Assembly (NCBI RefSeq): GCF_000758525.1
Contig: NZ_CP009241.1
Location: 4,464,001 to 4,528,000, forward strand
Origin: Paenibacillus sp. FSL H7-0357
GTDB lineage: Bacteria; Bacillota; Bacilli; Paenibacillales; Paenibacillaceae
Length of the DNA stretch: 64,000 nt
Direction of reading: 5' to 3'
Shown piece after piece: positions 1 through 8,574 of this stretch (position 1 is the first letter of the stretch; each line of letters opens with the position of its first letter). The position numbers and the translations under genes were made by a program. Under the pieces are notes generated by a model. That model was not told the DNA's origin. It worked only from the letters and a program-made list of their open reading frames with translations, and did not search any database.

Positions 1-1350
1 AAGGGTTGGATGCGCGTGGATTGTCAATGCGATGTCTTCGAGCGTAGCGCCCATTTCAATCGCCAGACCCAGTTCAGCAATCAGGTTGGAAGCTTCGATA
101 CCCACAATTTGTGCGCCCAATACGAGGTTGTTCTCGCTGTTTGCCACAATCTTGATGAAGCCATCCGGAGCGTTCAAGGAAACTGCACGGCCATTACCTG
201 CGAACGGGAATTTGCCGGCTTTTACTTTGTAGCCCTTGTCCTTCGCTTCTTTCTCGGTCAGACCCACACTGGAGCATTCTGGATCGGTGAACACAACAGC
301 CGGGATGACTTTGTAGTCAACAACGGATTTGTGTCCGGAGATCGCTTCAGCAGCGATTTTGCCTTCGTAAGAAGCTTTGTGTGCCAGAGCAAGGCCTGGA
401 ACAATATCGCCGATTGCATAGATGTTAGGAATGTTGGTACGGCCCTGGTGGTCAACTTTGATCAAGCCGCGCTCGTCAAGTTCCATACCGATCAAATCCA
501 ATCCCAGCTCGCCATCCGTATTTGGACGACGTCCTACAGTTACAAGCAGGTAATCCGCAGTAATTTCCTTGGACTCGCCGCCCACGGAGTATTTCACGGT
601 TACTTCCTTGTCGTTCTGTACAGCACTTTCCGCTTTGGCATTAGTAACAATCTCAATCCCAGTCTTCGCCATGTTCTTGGCAACCAGACGGGTCATATCC
701 TTGTCAAAGCCAGGCAGAACTGTATCCAGACCTTCAATGATGGTTACTTTAGTGCCAAATTTGGAGTACATTTGGCCAAGCTCGGCTCCGATGTAGCCGC
801 CGCCGATAACGATCATGCTCTTCGGAATTTCCGGAAGATCAAGCGCTTCGGTCGAAGACAGAATACGTCCGCCAAATGGGAAAGGCTTCAGTTCGATCGG
901 ACGGGAACCTGTAGCAATGATACAGTTGTTGAATTTGTAGCGGGGAGATTCATGTTCATTGAACAAACGGGCTTCGTTTGTATTGATGAACATAGCTTCA
1001 CCGCTGAATACTTCAATTTTGTTGCCCTTCATCAAACCGGTTACACCGGTTGTCATTCTTTTGACAACGCCGTTTTTGAATTCCTGTGTTTTTGCCCAGT
1101 CTACTTTAACGTTCTCGGCAGTGACACCGAAAACTTCACCGTGCTGTGCAGCTTCGAATTGATGGGCTGCAGAGATCAGAGCCTTGGAAGGAATACATCC
1201 GCGGTTCAAACATACACCGCCGAGTTCCGATTTATCCACAATCAGAACTTTCTGGCCGAGCTGGGCGGCACGAATTGCCGCCACATACCCGCCGGGACCT
1301 GCACCAATTACCAATGTGTCGATTTCGATTGAAGCGTCTCCGACTACCAT
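1..1350 (-). CDS. pdhD: dihydrolipoamide dehydrogenase (PDH E3), 3' end cut by window
   Basis: This is the E3 flavoprotein of the pyruvate dehydrogenase complex. It reoxidises dihydrolipoyl groups on E2 with FAD and NAD+. The ATG at 1350 is preceded by GGAGGTG, which is encoded by the last codons of pdhC (Met-Glu-Val-stop), so translation is probably coupled. The N-terminus shows the FAD-binding GAGPGGY motif and then the redox-active disulfide motif GGVCLNRGCIPSK. The frame is open for 450 codons to the left edge and ends in HAHPTL, the usual region just before the E3 C-terminus, so only about 20 residues are missing. It is the last gene seen of a pdhABCD operon. The identification is secure. 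Confidence 0.97.
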   Translation of the reverse strand, partial: MVVGDASIEIDTLVIGAGPGGYVAAIRAAQLGQKVLIVDKSELGGVCLNRGCIPSKALISAAHQFEAAQHGEVFGVTAENVKVDWAKTQEFKNGVVKRMTTGVTGLMKGNKIEVFSGEAMFINTNEARLFNEHESPRYKFNNCIIATGSRPIELKPFPFGGRILSSTEALDLPEIPKSMIVIGGGYIGAELGQMYSKFGTKVTIIEGLDTVLPGFDKDMTRLVAKNMAKTGIEIVTNAKAESAVQNDKEVTVKYSVGGESKEITADYLLVTVGRRPNTDGELGLDLIGMELDERGLIKVDHQGRTNIPNIYAIGDIVPGLALAHKASYEGKIAAEAISGHKSVVDYKVIPAVVFTDPECSSVGLTEKEAKDKGYKVKAGKFPFAGNGRAVSLNAPDGFIKIVANSENNLVLGAQIVGIEASNLIAELGLAIEMGATLEDIALTIHAHPTL

Positions 1351-1353
1351 TAA

Positions 1354-2994
1354 TTACACCTCCATAACTAACATATCAGGATTTGCGAGCAGGGTCTTAA
1401 TATAATTCATGAAGTTCTGTGCTGTTGCACCGTCGATGATACGGTGGTCAAAGCTCAGGGACAGCGCCATAACAGGAGCGGCTACGATTTCGCCGTTCTT
1501 CACAACTGGTTTCTCCGTGATACGTCCAGTACCGAGGATCGCCACTTCAGGGAAGTTGATGATCGGTGTAAAGAACATACCGCCAGCGGAACCGATGTTG
1601 CTGATGGAGATTGTGCTGCCTCTCATTTCGTTAGCTGCCAACTTACCGTCGCGTCCGCGCACAGCCAGATCGGTAATGCTGCTGGCAATCATCCAGATGC
1701 TCTTACGGTCAGCATCCTTGATAACCGGAACTATCAAACCGTTGTCTGTATCTGTAGCGATACCGATATTGTAGTATTTCTTGTAGACAATTTCATTGGA
1801 CTCTTCATCAATCATGGCGTTAAGCGCCGGGAATTGACGGGAAGCGGCCACGAGTGCTTTGACGATAAACGGAAGATAAGTCACCTTCACGCCTTTCTTC
1901 TCAGCAACTGGTTTCATGCGGGCACGGAAAGCTACAAGCTCGGTAACATCCACTTCGTCCATGATGGTAACGTGAGGCGCAGTGTATGCGGATTTAACCA
2001 TCGCATTGGAAATCGCTTTACGGATACCCTTGAATGGTACACGTTCTTCTTCAAGGCTTACATTGCCGGATGCTGCTGGTGCAGCTTCTTTGGCCTTGGC
2101 TTTTGGTGCTTCCGATGCTGCTGGTGCAGCAGCCGGTGCAACTGCTGCCGGTGCAGCGGAGCCGCCTTTCAGGAAGGCTTCAACATCTTCATGAGTGATC
2201 TTGCCGTTCTTGCCGGAGCCGTTCACCTTGGAGATGTCAACACTCTGCTCACGGGCAAACTTGCGCACACTTGGCGTAGCAAGTACATCGCGGTTTGGAG
2301 CAGGAACCGCTGCTGGTGCAGCTGCTGCCGGTGCAGTTTCTTGAGCAGCCGGAGCTTCAGCGTGGCCGCCTTCCTGCTGTGGAACTTCGCCTTCTGCAGC
2401 AATGATCGCTACAACTTCGCCCACACGGCATACCTGTCCGTCCTTCACACGTACTTCAAGCACTGTGCCGTTAACCGGGCAAGGCACTTCTACTACAGCT
2501 TTGTCATTCTGTACTTCCATTACGATATCGTCATCGGTTACTTTGTCGCCGACTTTGATATGCATTTTGATAATTTCGCCTTCATGCAGACCTTCGCCCA
2601 GTTCAGGGAACCGGTATTCAAAGTTTACAGCGCCGCCAGCTGCAGGGCTGCTGGTTGCCGGAGAAGTCTTAGTGTCAGCTCCGCCTTTGGCTGCATCTGC
2701 TTCTTGAGTAGCCTGTGCTTCCGCATGGCCGCCCTCCTGCTCAGGAACATCGCCTTCTGCATCAATAATTGCCACTACTTCGCCTACGCGGCAGACTTGA
2801 CCGTCTTTGGTGAAGACTTCAAGCACTGTACCGTTGACCGGACAAGGAACTTCTACAACCGCCTTGTCATTCTGTACTTCCATTACGATATCGTCATCGG
2901 TTACTTTATCGCCGGCTTTGATATGCATTTTGATAATTTCGCCTTCATGCAGACCTTCGCCCAGCTCAGGGAACCGGTACTCAAATTTTGCCAC
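1354..2994 (-). CDS. pdhC: dihydrolipoamide acetyltransferase (PDH E2) with two lipoyl domains
   Basis: This is the E2 core of pyruvate dehydrogenase (546 aa), which transfers acetyl groups from lipoyl-lysine to CoA. It starts with GTG, 8 nt after AGGAGG. In order: lipoyl domain 1 (about 2-80, lipoyl Lys44 in QNDKAVVEV), an Ala/Glu linker, lipoyl domain 2 (about 124-202, Lys165), an Ala/Pro linker, the peripheral subunit-binding domain (about 237-275), a second Ala/Pro linker and the acyltransferase domain ending in the catalytic DHRIIDG (His517). The two lipoyl domains differ at only a handful of residues and the DNA is nearly identical too, so they arose by recent duplication or are kept alike by gene conversion. 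Many Bacillus E2 proteins have one lipoyl domain. Confidence 0.97.
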   Translation of the reverse strand: MAKFEYRFPELGEGLHEGEIIKMHIKAGDKVTDDDIVMEVQNDKAVVEVPCPVNGTVLEVFTKDGQVCRVGEVVAIIDAEGDVPEQEGGHAEAQATQEADAAKGGADTKTSPATSSPAAGGAVNFEYRFPELGEGLHEGEIIKMHIKVGDKVTDDDIVMEVQNDKAVVEVPCPVNGTVLEVRVKDGQVCRVGEVVAIIAAEGEVPQQEGGHAEAPAAQETAPAAAAPAAVPAPNRDVLATPSVRKFAREQSVDISKVNGSGKNGKITHEDVEAFLKGGSAAPAAVAPAAAPAASEAPKAKAKEAAPAASGNVSLEEERVPFKGIRKAISNAMVKSAYTAPHVTIMDEVDVTELVAFRARMKPVAEKKGVKVTYLPFIVKALVAASRQFPALNAMIDEESNEIVYKKYYNIGIATDTDNGLIVPVIKDADRKSIWMIASSITDLAVRGRDGKLAANEMRGSTISISNIGSAGGMFFTPIINFPEVAILGTGRITEKPVVKNGEIVAAPVMALSLSFDHRIIDGATAQNFMNYIKTLLANPDMLVMEV

Positions 2995-3110
2995 CTTGAT
3001 AACCTCCTAATAGTTATATAGCCGATGCTTCTTCAACTAACTTCTCAGAAACTCGCTTCGAAAGCATCCGCTTAGTTTGTGAATACCTCAAAAGCAAATC
3101 AGAAACGGGT

Positions 3111-3132
3111 GCCGCCCTTTTACAAGGGCGGC
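3111..3132 (-). other. strong stem-loop in the pdhB-pdhC intergenic region
   Basis: A perfect 9-bp stem (GCCGCCCTT / AAGGGCGGC, 4-nt loop) lies in the 152-bp gap between pdhB and pdhC. No T-run follows on the minus strand, so it is not a classical terminator. It may be an mRNA processing or stability element that sets E1 and E2/E3 levels separately; this is inference. Confidence 0.6.
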
Positions 3133-3146
3133 AAGGACGTTTCTTC

Positions 3147-4124
3147 TTAGAATTCCATAACTTTCTTAACAGCTGCAACTACGCGTGCTGGTGTAGGAAT
3201 CCAACTATCCTCGATTTGCGCGAACGGATAAATGGTGTCCGGACCGGCAACACGAAGCACTGGCGCTTCCAGATGAAGAATAGCTTTTTCATTGATTTGT
3301 GCGATTACCTCTGCAGCCACACCGGAGCTCTTTTGCGCTTCTTGCACAACGATCGCACGGTTTGTCTTCTTCACAGAAGCAACGATGGTATCAATATCAA
3401 TCGGGCTAACCGTACGCAGATCGATAATTTCAGCCTTGATGCCTTCCTTTTCCAGCTGATCGGCCGCTTTGGTAGCAGTATGTACCATTAGACCGTAAGA
3501 GATAATTGTAACATCCGAACCTTCGCGGACAACATTTGCTTTGCCCAGCTCGACGGTATATTCACCTTCAGGCACTTCTGCACGGAATGCATGGTACAGG
3601 TTCAAGTGCTCCATGAAGAATACCGGGTCATTGTCACGGATCGAGGCAATCAGAAGTCCCTTTGCATCGTAGGGATTGGAAGGAATAACCACTTTGATCC
3701 CCGGGCTTTGAGCGATCAGGCCTTCGAGTGAATCGGTATGCAGTTCAGCCGCTTTTACGCCGCCGCCAAATGGAGTACGGAATACTACAGGAGCATTGAA
3801 TCTGCCCCCGGAACGCCAGCGCAGGCGTGCAGCCTGAACGACGATTTGATCGAGTGCTTCAAAGATGAAACCAACAAACTGGATTTCAGCGATCGGACGG
3901 AATCCTTGCACGCCCAGACCAAAAGCCAGACCGCCGATGGCGGATTCAGCAAGCGGAGTATCGAAAACACGATCTTCGCCAAATTCTTTTTGCAGCCCTT
4001 CCGTTACACGGAAGACGCCCCCTACATTCCCTACATCCTCACCGAAGATAAGAACGTTAGGGTCACGGTTCAGTTCAACGCGCATTGCGTCACGAATTGC
4101 TTCTTTCATATTCATTTGTGCCAT
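3147..4124 (-). CDS. pdhB: pyruvate dehydrogenase E1 component, beta subunit
   Basis: This is the beta subunit of the thiamine-diphosphate-dependent E1 enzyme (325 aa, usual length), which pairs with PdhA in the decarboxylation of pyruvate and reductive acetylation of E2. The N-terminus ([11 protein letters not shown], then [19 protein letters not shown]) and the C-terminal transketolase domain ([14 protein letters not shown], then [14 protein letters not shown]) are typical. The ATG at 4124 follows a GGGGGAT ribosome binding site that overlaps the end of pdhA; only 15 bp separate the genes. It is transcribed from the pdhA promoter. Confidence 0.97.
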   Translation of the reverse strand: MAQMNMKEAIRDAMRVELNRDPNVLIFGEDVGNVGGVFRVTEGLQKEFGEDRVFDTPLAESAIGGLAFGLGVQGFRPIAEIQFVGFIFEALDQIVVQAARLRWRSGGRFNAPVVFRTPFGGGVKAAELHTDSLEGLIAQSPGIKVVIPSNPYDAKGLLIASIRDNDPVFFMEHLNLYHAFRAEVPEGEYTVELGKANVVREGSDVTIISYGLMVHTATKAADQLEKEGIKAEIIDLRTVSPIDIDTIVASVKKTNRAIVVQEAQKSSGVAAEVIAQINEKAILHLEAPVLRVAGPDTIYPFAQIEDSWIPTPARVVAAVKKVMEF

Positions 4125-4139
4125 TGCCTGATATCCCCC

Positions 4140-5207
4140 TTATTCAAAATCGGCTTTTTGTTCTTCCAGATGTTTCGGAGTTACCTCGAACATGCTGTCG
4201 ATCAAGCCAGGAACGGTCATTTTTTCGGTTTGCTCTGCTTTTTTAATCTGCTCGTTAACAGTCGCTTTCGCTTCTTCTCTTACGCGCAGCGTATCTTCTT
4301 CGGTCCAGAGGCCTTTCTTCTCCAAATACTTGGCAAGACGGGCAATCGGATCCTTCTCGTTCCATTGTCCTTCTTCTTCTTTGGAACGGTATTTGCTGGC
4401 GTCATCGGAAAGGGAATGCGGACGGAAACGGTAAGTCACAGCTTCAATCAGCGTAGCTCCTTCGCCTTTGCGTGCGCGTTCTGCAGCTTCCTGCACCGCG
4501 GAGATTACTGCAAAGACGTCCATGCCGTCGATCTTAATACCGGGAATACCAGCTGCTACTGCTTTATGTGCAATGGATTTGGCAGCCGTTTGCTTCGCGA
4601 ACGGAGTCGTAATCGCATAGCCGTTATTTTGAACAAAGAAGATTACCGGCAATTTGAAGCGTCCGGCAAAGTTAAGACCTTCATAGAAGTCGCCTTCGGA
4701 AGAACCGCCGTCACCAGTGTAAGTAATAGCAACGTTTTGTTGTTTCTTCAATTTGAAGCCCATTGCAATTCCGGTAGCGTGCAGAATTTGTGCACCGATG
4801 ATAATCTGAGGCATAAGAACATTTACACCTTCAGGAATCTCACCGCCATGTTGATGGCCGCGGGAATATAAGAAAGCCTGGTATAATGGAAGTCCATGCC
4901 ATACCAACTGCGGAATGTCACGGTAGCCAGGGCATACGAAATCTTCTTTCTGCAGGGCGTATTCACTGCCCACCATGGTTGCTTCTTGTCCGGATACCGG
5001 CGCGTAGAATCCCAGGCGGCCTTGACGACCCAAGTTGACCGCACGGTCATCCCAAGTACGGGTAAATACCATACGATACATGATTTCTTTCAGTTGATCA
5101 TCGGTAAGTGTAGGCATCTTATCCTTGTTGATAACTTCTCCATCCGGGGAAAGTACCGAAAGGGCCTCTACGTCCTCTGTATACACTTCATAAGGAACTC
5201 TAGTCAT
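4140..5207 (-). CDS. pdhA: pyruvate dehydrogenase E1 component, alpha subunit
   Basis: This is the E1 alpha subunit, which binds thiamine diphosphate and carries out the first step of the pyruvate dehydrogenase reaction. The ThDP motif begins GDGGSSEGDF and ends with FVQNNGYAI. The RHQH-type region (SRGHQHGGEIP) and the phosphorylation-loop-like YRFRPHSLSDD are also present. Three starts are possible (GTG 5216, ATG 5210, ATG 5207). The GAGGTG ribosome binding site is best spaced (6 nt) from ATG 5207, giving 355 aa. It is the first gene of the operon, with a strong sigma-A promoter 65-95 bp upstream. Confidence 0.96.
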   Translation of the reverse strand: MTRVPYEVYTEDVEALSVLSPDGEVINKDKMPTLTDDQLKEIMYRMVFTRTWDDRAVNLGRQGRLGFYAPVSGQEATMVGSEYALQKEDFVCPGYRDIPQLVWHGLPLYQAFLYSRGHQHGGEIPEGVNVLMPQIIIGAQILHATGIAMGFKLKKQQNVAITYTGDGGSSEGDFYEGLNFAGRFKLPVIFFVQNNGYAITTPFAKQTAAKSIAHKAVAAGIPGIKIDGMDVFAVISAVQEAAERARKGEGATLIEAVTYRFRPHSLSDDASKYRSKEEEGQWNEKDPIARLAKYLEKKGLWTEEDTLRVREEAKATVNEQIKKAEQTEKMTVPGLIDSMFEVTPKHLEEQKADFE

Positions 5208-5271
5208 CATTTTCACCTCAATAAAAAAATTTGAATACCATTTGAATATCAGTGGCCTCTGTTATAGAATT

Positions 5272-5301
5272 ATTATACACCTGTTTTATCTGTTTCGTCA
5301 A
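5272..5301 (-). promoter_or_regulatory. sigma-A promoter of the pdhABCD operon
   Basis: On the minus strand TTGACG (5301-5296) is followed after 18 bp by a perfect TATAAT (5277-5272), 65 bp upstream of the pdhA start. An octamer TATAACAG occurs at 5343-5350 and 5365-5372 (22 bp apart, about two helical turns), and its inverse CTGTTATA lies at 5259-5266 just downstream of the -10. They flank the promoter like operator half-sites. No known regulator matches them with confidence. Confidence 0.8.
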
Positions 5302-5483
5302 AGAAATACGCATAAAATTTATGTTTCCATAAATTTTGTATGTATAACAGGTTGATAAATATCCTATAACAGATTAGAGTTTTTTAAGCAAGTAAATGAT
5401 TAATGCCACATTTACCGCTTGGGTAATTTTAACGCACTGCTACGTTTAATGCAAAATTCGACAAGAAAGGTGACGATTCAGCT

Positions 5484-6215
5484 ATGAGCGAACCTGTTTT
5501 TCTGAAACGTACAATTGTTAAGCAAACATTATGGAGTGAATTTCTCCAGGAAGAACGCAGGCTGCGCATTTATCTCCCCCCCGGTTATAACGAAGTCCTC
5601 AGTTATCCGGTAGTGTACTGCCAGGATGGTGAGGAGTTCTTCAACTTCGGCCGCATCGCTACTCTTGCCGGGCAGCTGATTGTGGAAGAAGATGTGGAAC
5701 CTTTCATTATTGTTGGCGTGGAAGTAAATGTCCCCGTGCGGACACAGGAGTATGCCCCCTTTGGCAGCAGGTTCAAGCAATACCTGTCTTGCTTTGCCGA
5801 AGAGATTATTCCCTTCATTGAACATAATTATCCGGTTCGCCGCACCCCTGATGAGCGGATCATCGCCGGAGACTCCTTGGGCGGCAGTGTTTCTCTGCAT
5901 TTGGCACTGGCATATCCCGGGCTTTTCACCCGTGTCCTTAGTCTTTCCGGTGCATATTATCCGGAGTCACGTGAAATCATTGCGCAGGAAGAGGACCTCT
6001 CCTGGCTTACTATTAATATGGTAGTAGGACTGCAAGAAACTGAATACCAGACGGATACCGGAGTTTACGATTTCGTGCAGATGAACAGGGATACCAAGGC
6101 TTTGCTGGAATCGCGGGGCGCTACAGTATCCTACCGCGAAAAAGACGGGCGTCATCTCTGGGGATTTTGGCAAAAAGAGCTCCCAGAATCATTACTCTAT
6201 TTCTTTAACTCATGA
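5484..6215 (+). CDS. alpha/beta-hydrolase, putative esterase (esterase D/Fes-like family)
   Basis: A 243-aa alpha/beta hydrolase of the putative-esterase family that includes siderophore esterases and BesA-like proteins. The nucleophile elbow is GDSLGGS (around residue 132), the oxyanion region is YPVVYCQDGEEFF, and a C-terminal GRHLWGFW supplies the likely catalytic His. There is no signal peptide, so it is cytoplasmic. The ATG follows AAAGGTGA. It is a single-gene unit, divergent from pdhA and ended by a strong terminator. The substrate cannot be read from the sequence; there are no siderophore genes nearby. Confidence 0.85.
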   Translation: MSEPVFLKRTIVKQTLWSEFLQEERRLRIYLPPGYNEVLSYPVVYCQDGEEFFNFGRIATLAGQLIVEEDVEPFIIVGVEVNVPVRTQEYAPFGSRFKQYLSCFAEEIIPFIEHNYPVRRTPDERIIAGDSLGGSVSLHLALAYPGLFTRVLSLSGAYYPESREIIAQEEDLSWLTINMVVGLQETEYQTDTGVYDFVQMNRDTKALLESRGATVSYREKDGRHLWGFWQKELPESLLYFFNS

Positions 6216-6292
6216 AACAGGTGAAATGGGCAAAATAATGAACATACTGCGAACGTATGTATGTTTCCTAACTGATTACGCTTTCAAATCAT

Positions 6293-6323
6293 GACGGGCA
6301 TTACGGTGCCCGTCCTTTTTTTT
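6293..6323 (+). terminator. Rho-independent terminator after the esterase gene
   Basis: GACGGGCA / TGCCCGTC stem with a 6-nt loop, followed by a run of eight T. It sits between two convergent genes. Confidence 0.9.
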
Positions 6324-6363
6324 GCAAGGACGGCAACCGATATTCTGGAATGTGGCGCCCTGT

Positions 6364-6846
6364 CTAGAGCTTCTCCGCAATAATCCGCTCCAGCAGTACA
6401 TCGCAGCCGGCACTGATCAGATCATAGACCTGCTCGAAGTTACCGGTGAAATAAGGGTCTGGTACCTCGCGCAGCTCTTCATCCGGCAGCAAATCCATGA
6501 AGAACAGCAGCTCCGCGTCCTTCCCCCCGGGAAGCTTGCGGACATTCTCCCCATTTGATTTGTCCATGCACACTATATATTGAAACTTTTCAAAATCACC
6601 GCTGCTAACCAGGCGAGCTGTCATATTCTCATAGCTGATTCCCCACTGATCGAGAATACGGCGGGTTCCTTCATGCGGTGCTTTGCCGATATGCCAGTCA
6701 CCAGTACCGGCAGAATCCACCGAGATTCTATCGGATAGCTTGCGTTCACCAATTTTATGGCGGAGCACCGCTTCTGCCATAGGCGAGCGGCAAATATTGC
6801 CCAGACAAACGAATAATACACTTACGATTTCTCTCACCTCCTGCAA
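6364..6846 (-). CDS. low-molecular-weight protein-tyrosine (or arginine) phosphatase
   Basis: A 160-aa LMW-PTP family enzyme (YwlE/YfkJ type). The phosphate-binding loop CLGNICRS (C-x5-R-S) is near the N-terminus and the general-acid segment DPYFTG near the C-terminus, both as expected. The start is uncertain. TTG at 6846 has GAGG 6 nt upstream and gives a slightly long N-terminus. A much better AGGAGGTGA lies inside the frame just before codon 7 (ATC), where relatives normally begin. No ATG/GTG/TTG has good spacing from that second site. In YwlE-type enzymes the substrate can be phospho-arginine; which applies here is unknown. Confidence 0.9.
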   Translation of the reverse strand: MQEVREIVSVLFVCLGNICRSPMAEAVLRHKIGERKLSDRISVDSAGTGDWHIGKAPHEGTRRILDQWGISYENMTARLVSSGDFEKFQYIVCMDKSNGENVRKLPGGKDAELLFFMDLLPDEELREVPDPYFTGNFEQVYDLISAGCDVLLERIIAEKL

Positions 6847-6922
6847 TTGTTTCCTCAGTTATTTAATCTGCACATTTCATAAACGAAACGTACTCTATTC
6901 ATTTTAGCGTTGTCCGCATCAA

Positions 6923-6951
6923 TTGTACAACTTTTCAATCTGCATTATACT
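6923..6951 (+). promoter_or_regulatory. sigma-A promoter of thiN
   Basis: TTGTAC (6923-6928), 17-bp spacer, TATACT (6946-6951), 48 bp before the thiN start codon. Confidence 0.7.
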
Positions 6952-6998
6952 TGGTCAGGATGACAAACTATGTAGCAGATTTAAAGGAGGGGATTGTA

Positions 6999-7640
6999 TT
7001 GCCATCCAAACGTGTTGTTATTTTTGCCGGCGGCGAGCTGTCAGAGGAGTTTTTACTACTATTAGATGAAGAAGATTTTATTATCGGTGCTGACCGTGGC
7101 GCCTTGTTTCTAATATCCCATGGGTATACACCCGACATTGCCGTTGGCGATTTCGACTCTGTCTCCCCAGAAGCACTGCAGCAGATTGAGGCAGGAAGCA
7201 AAAAAACCATCACCTGCGACCCTGTGGACAAGGACTTGACCGACAGCGAGATGGCGCTTGAGCTTGCACTCAACACCCAGCCCGAGTCGATTCTGCTGAT
7301 CGGTGTGACCGGCACGCGGATGGACCATACTCTGGCCGGGATCCAGATGATGACAAGAGCACTGCAGCGGCAGGTAAGCTGCTCTGTGATGGATACTCAT
7401 AATTATATCACCCTGACCGGTTCGCAGGCGCTGGTGCATGAGCGGGGGTATACTTATGTCTCTTTACTCCCTCTGACTCCTGAAGTTACAGGGATTACAC
7501 TTCAAGGTTTCCAATACCCGCTTACCGATGCCACGCTTAAGCTTGGCCAGTCTCTTGCCGTAAGCAACCGTCTGATAGAGGAGTGCGGAACAGTTACTAT
7601 TGAGAGCGGTCTGCTGCTGATTATTCAGAGTAAAGATTGA
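6999..7640 (+). CDS. thiN: thiamine pyrophosphokinase
   Basis: Transfers pyrophosphate from ATP to thiamine to give thiamine diphosphate, the cofactor of the PDH E1 encoded nearby. The protein is 213 aa with the TPK catalytic region GDFDSVSP, KDLTDSEMAL and the GVTGTRMDHTL motif; the C-terminal thiamine-binding domain follows. TTG at 6999 is chosen because AAAGGAGG lies 8 nt upstream, although the frame is open from 6951. It is monocistronic, with its own promoter and terminator. There is no ribosome biogenesis cluster next to it as in Bacillus. Confidence 0.93.
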   Translation: MPSKRVVIFAGGELSEEFLLLLDEEDFIIGADRGALFLISHGYTPDIAVGDFDSVSPEALQQIEAGSKKTITCDPVDKDLTDSEMALELALNTQPESILLIGVTGTRMDHTLAGIQMMTRALQRQVSCSVMDTHNYITLTGSQALVHERGYTYVSLLPLTPEVTGITLQGFQYPLTDATLKLGQSLAVSNRLIEECGTVTIESGLLLIIQSKD

Positions 7641-7687
7641 TTTACATATGAATTCGGAGACATCGTTGTAACCTTTGTTTCAAAATG

Positions 7688-7735
7688 AAAAAGCCGGGAT
7701 AACCCTTGTCAGAAAAGGGGTTTCCGGCTTTTTTT
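7688..7735 (+). terminator. terminator after thiN
   Basis: AAAAAGCCGG / CCGGCTTTTT arms with a further AACCCTT / AAGGGGTT inner stem, then a T-run. Confidence 0.9.
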
Positions 7736-7923
7736 GTATCGAAATAACCGTCAAATATTAATATTTTGTAACTTTTAATGCGATTTTAATAAAACGCTTA
7801 CAACCCATATCCAGCTTGCTTTTGAACCCTCTGTTCCATATTTTAGGGCATGTATAACCTGCTATACTACGAAACAGAGAAAGACGAATGAATGATAGAT
7901 ACAAACCTGGGAGGTATTACAAC

Positions 7924-8433
7924 ATGAAAAAGCAACAATGGTTTAAGCAAGCAATCGTCGTAGGAATGTGCACCACAATTGGCCTGAGTACACTAATGGT
8001 TACAGGAGCCGGCACAGCACCCGTTGCTGCTGCATCCGTGACGTCGTCCTCTACTGGACAAAAGGTTGTTAATTTCGGCAAAAACTATATGGGTACCCGT
8101 TATCAGTTCGGCGCATCCACTTCTACTACCAGATATTTTGACTGCTCTTCCTTTACCAAATACATTTTCGCCAAATATGGCGTCAATCTGCCGCGCACAT
8201 CTGCAGCGCAATCGAAAGTCGGAACCTATGTTTCCAAAGCTAACCTTCGTGTAGGCGATCTGGTGTTTTTCTCCAGCGGCAGCAGAGCTAACGGCAGAAA
8301 CGTAACTCACGTAGCTGTATATGCAGGAAATGGCAAGATTCTTCACACTTATGGCTCACCGGGTGTAACGATTTCGGATTTGAACTCCGGAAACTGGAAA
8401 AGAACCTACCTTAAAGCCCGTCGCGTACTGTAG
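7924..8433 (+). CDS. secreted NlpC/P60 cell-wall hydrolase
   Basis: A 169-aa D,L-endopeptidase-type peptidoglycan hydrolase. It has a signal peptide (MKKQQ, a hydrophobic segment, cleavage near APVAAA) followed directly by one NlpC/P60 domain. Catalytic Cys is in FDCSSFTKY, His in THVAVYAG and a polar third residue in KILHTYG. There are no SH3 or LysM anchors. ATG 7924 has GGGAGG nine nt upstream; the frame is open 12 codons further up without a ribosome binding site. It is likely exported and acts on the wall during growth. Confidence 0.92.
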   Translation: MKKQQWFKQAIVVGMCTTIGLSTLMVTGAGTAPVAAASVTSSSTGQKVVNFGKNYMGTRYQFGASTSTTRYFDCSSFTKYIFAKYGVNLPRTSAAQSKVGTYVSKANLRVGDLVFFSSGSRANGRNVTHVAVYAGNGKILHTYGSPGVTISDLNSGNWKRTYLKARRVL

Positions 8434-8446
8434 TTTTCTACAAGTG

Positions 8447-8486
8447 GAAACGGCTTCGCCGTCCTCAAAAGGACGGTATCCGTTTC
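8447..8486 (+). terminator. hairpin after the NlpC/P60 gene
   Basis: Outer GAAACGG / CCGTTTC and inner CCGTCC / GGACGG stems around a TCAAAA loop. There is no clear T-run, so its efficiency is uncertain. Confidence 0.6.
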
Positions 8487-8574
8487 AGCGAGAAATAGAA
8501 GGATAACTTAACGCGTGAAACATATAAATTCTTATCTTTTAAAATAGTTTTCAGCGCTTTCCATGCACCGGAAG

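Noticed and set aside
1444..3021. Long plus-strand frame opposite pdhC
   Set aside because: Cys/Phe-rich product produced by the repetitive antisense of Ala/Pro linkers and lipoyl domains; no start signal.
6250..6265. LexA-like CGAACGTATGTATG after the esterase gene
   Set aside because: Two mismatches in the right half, and it lies between two converging gene ends with no promoter to control.
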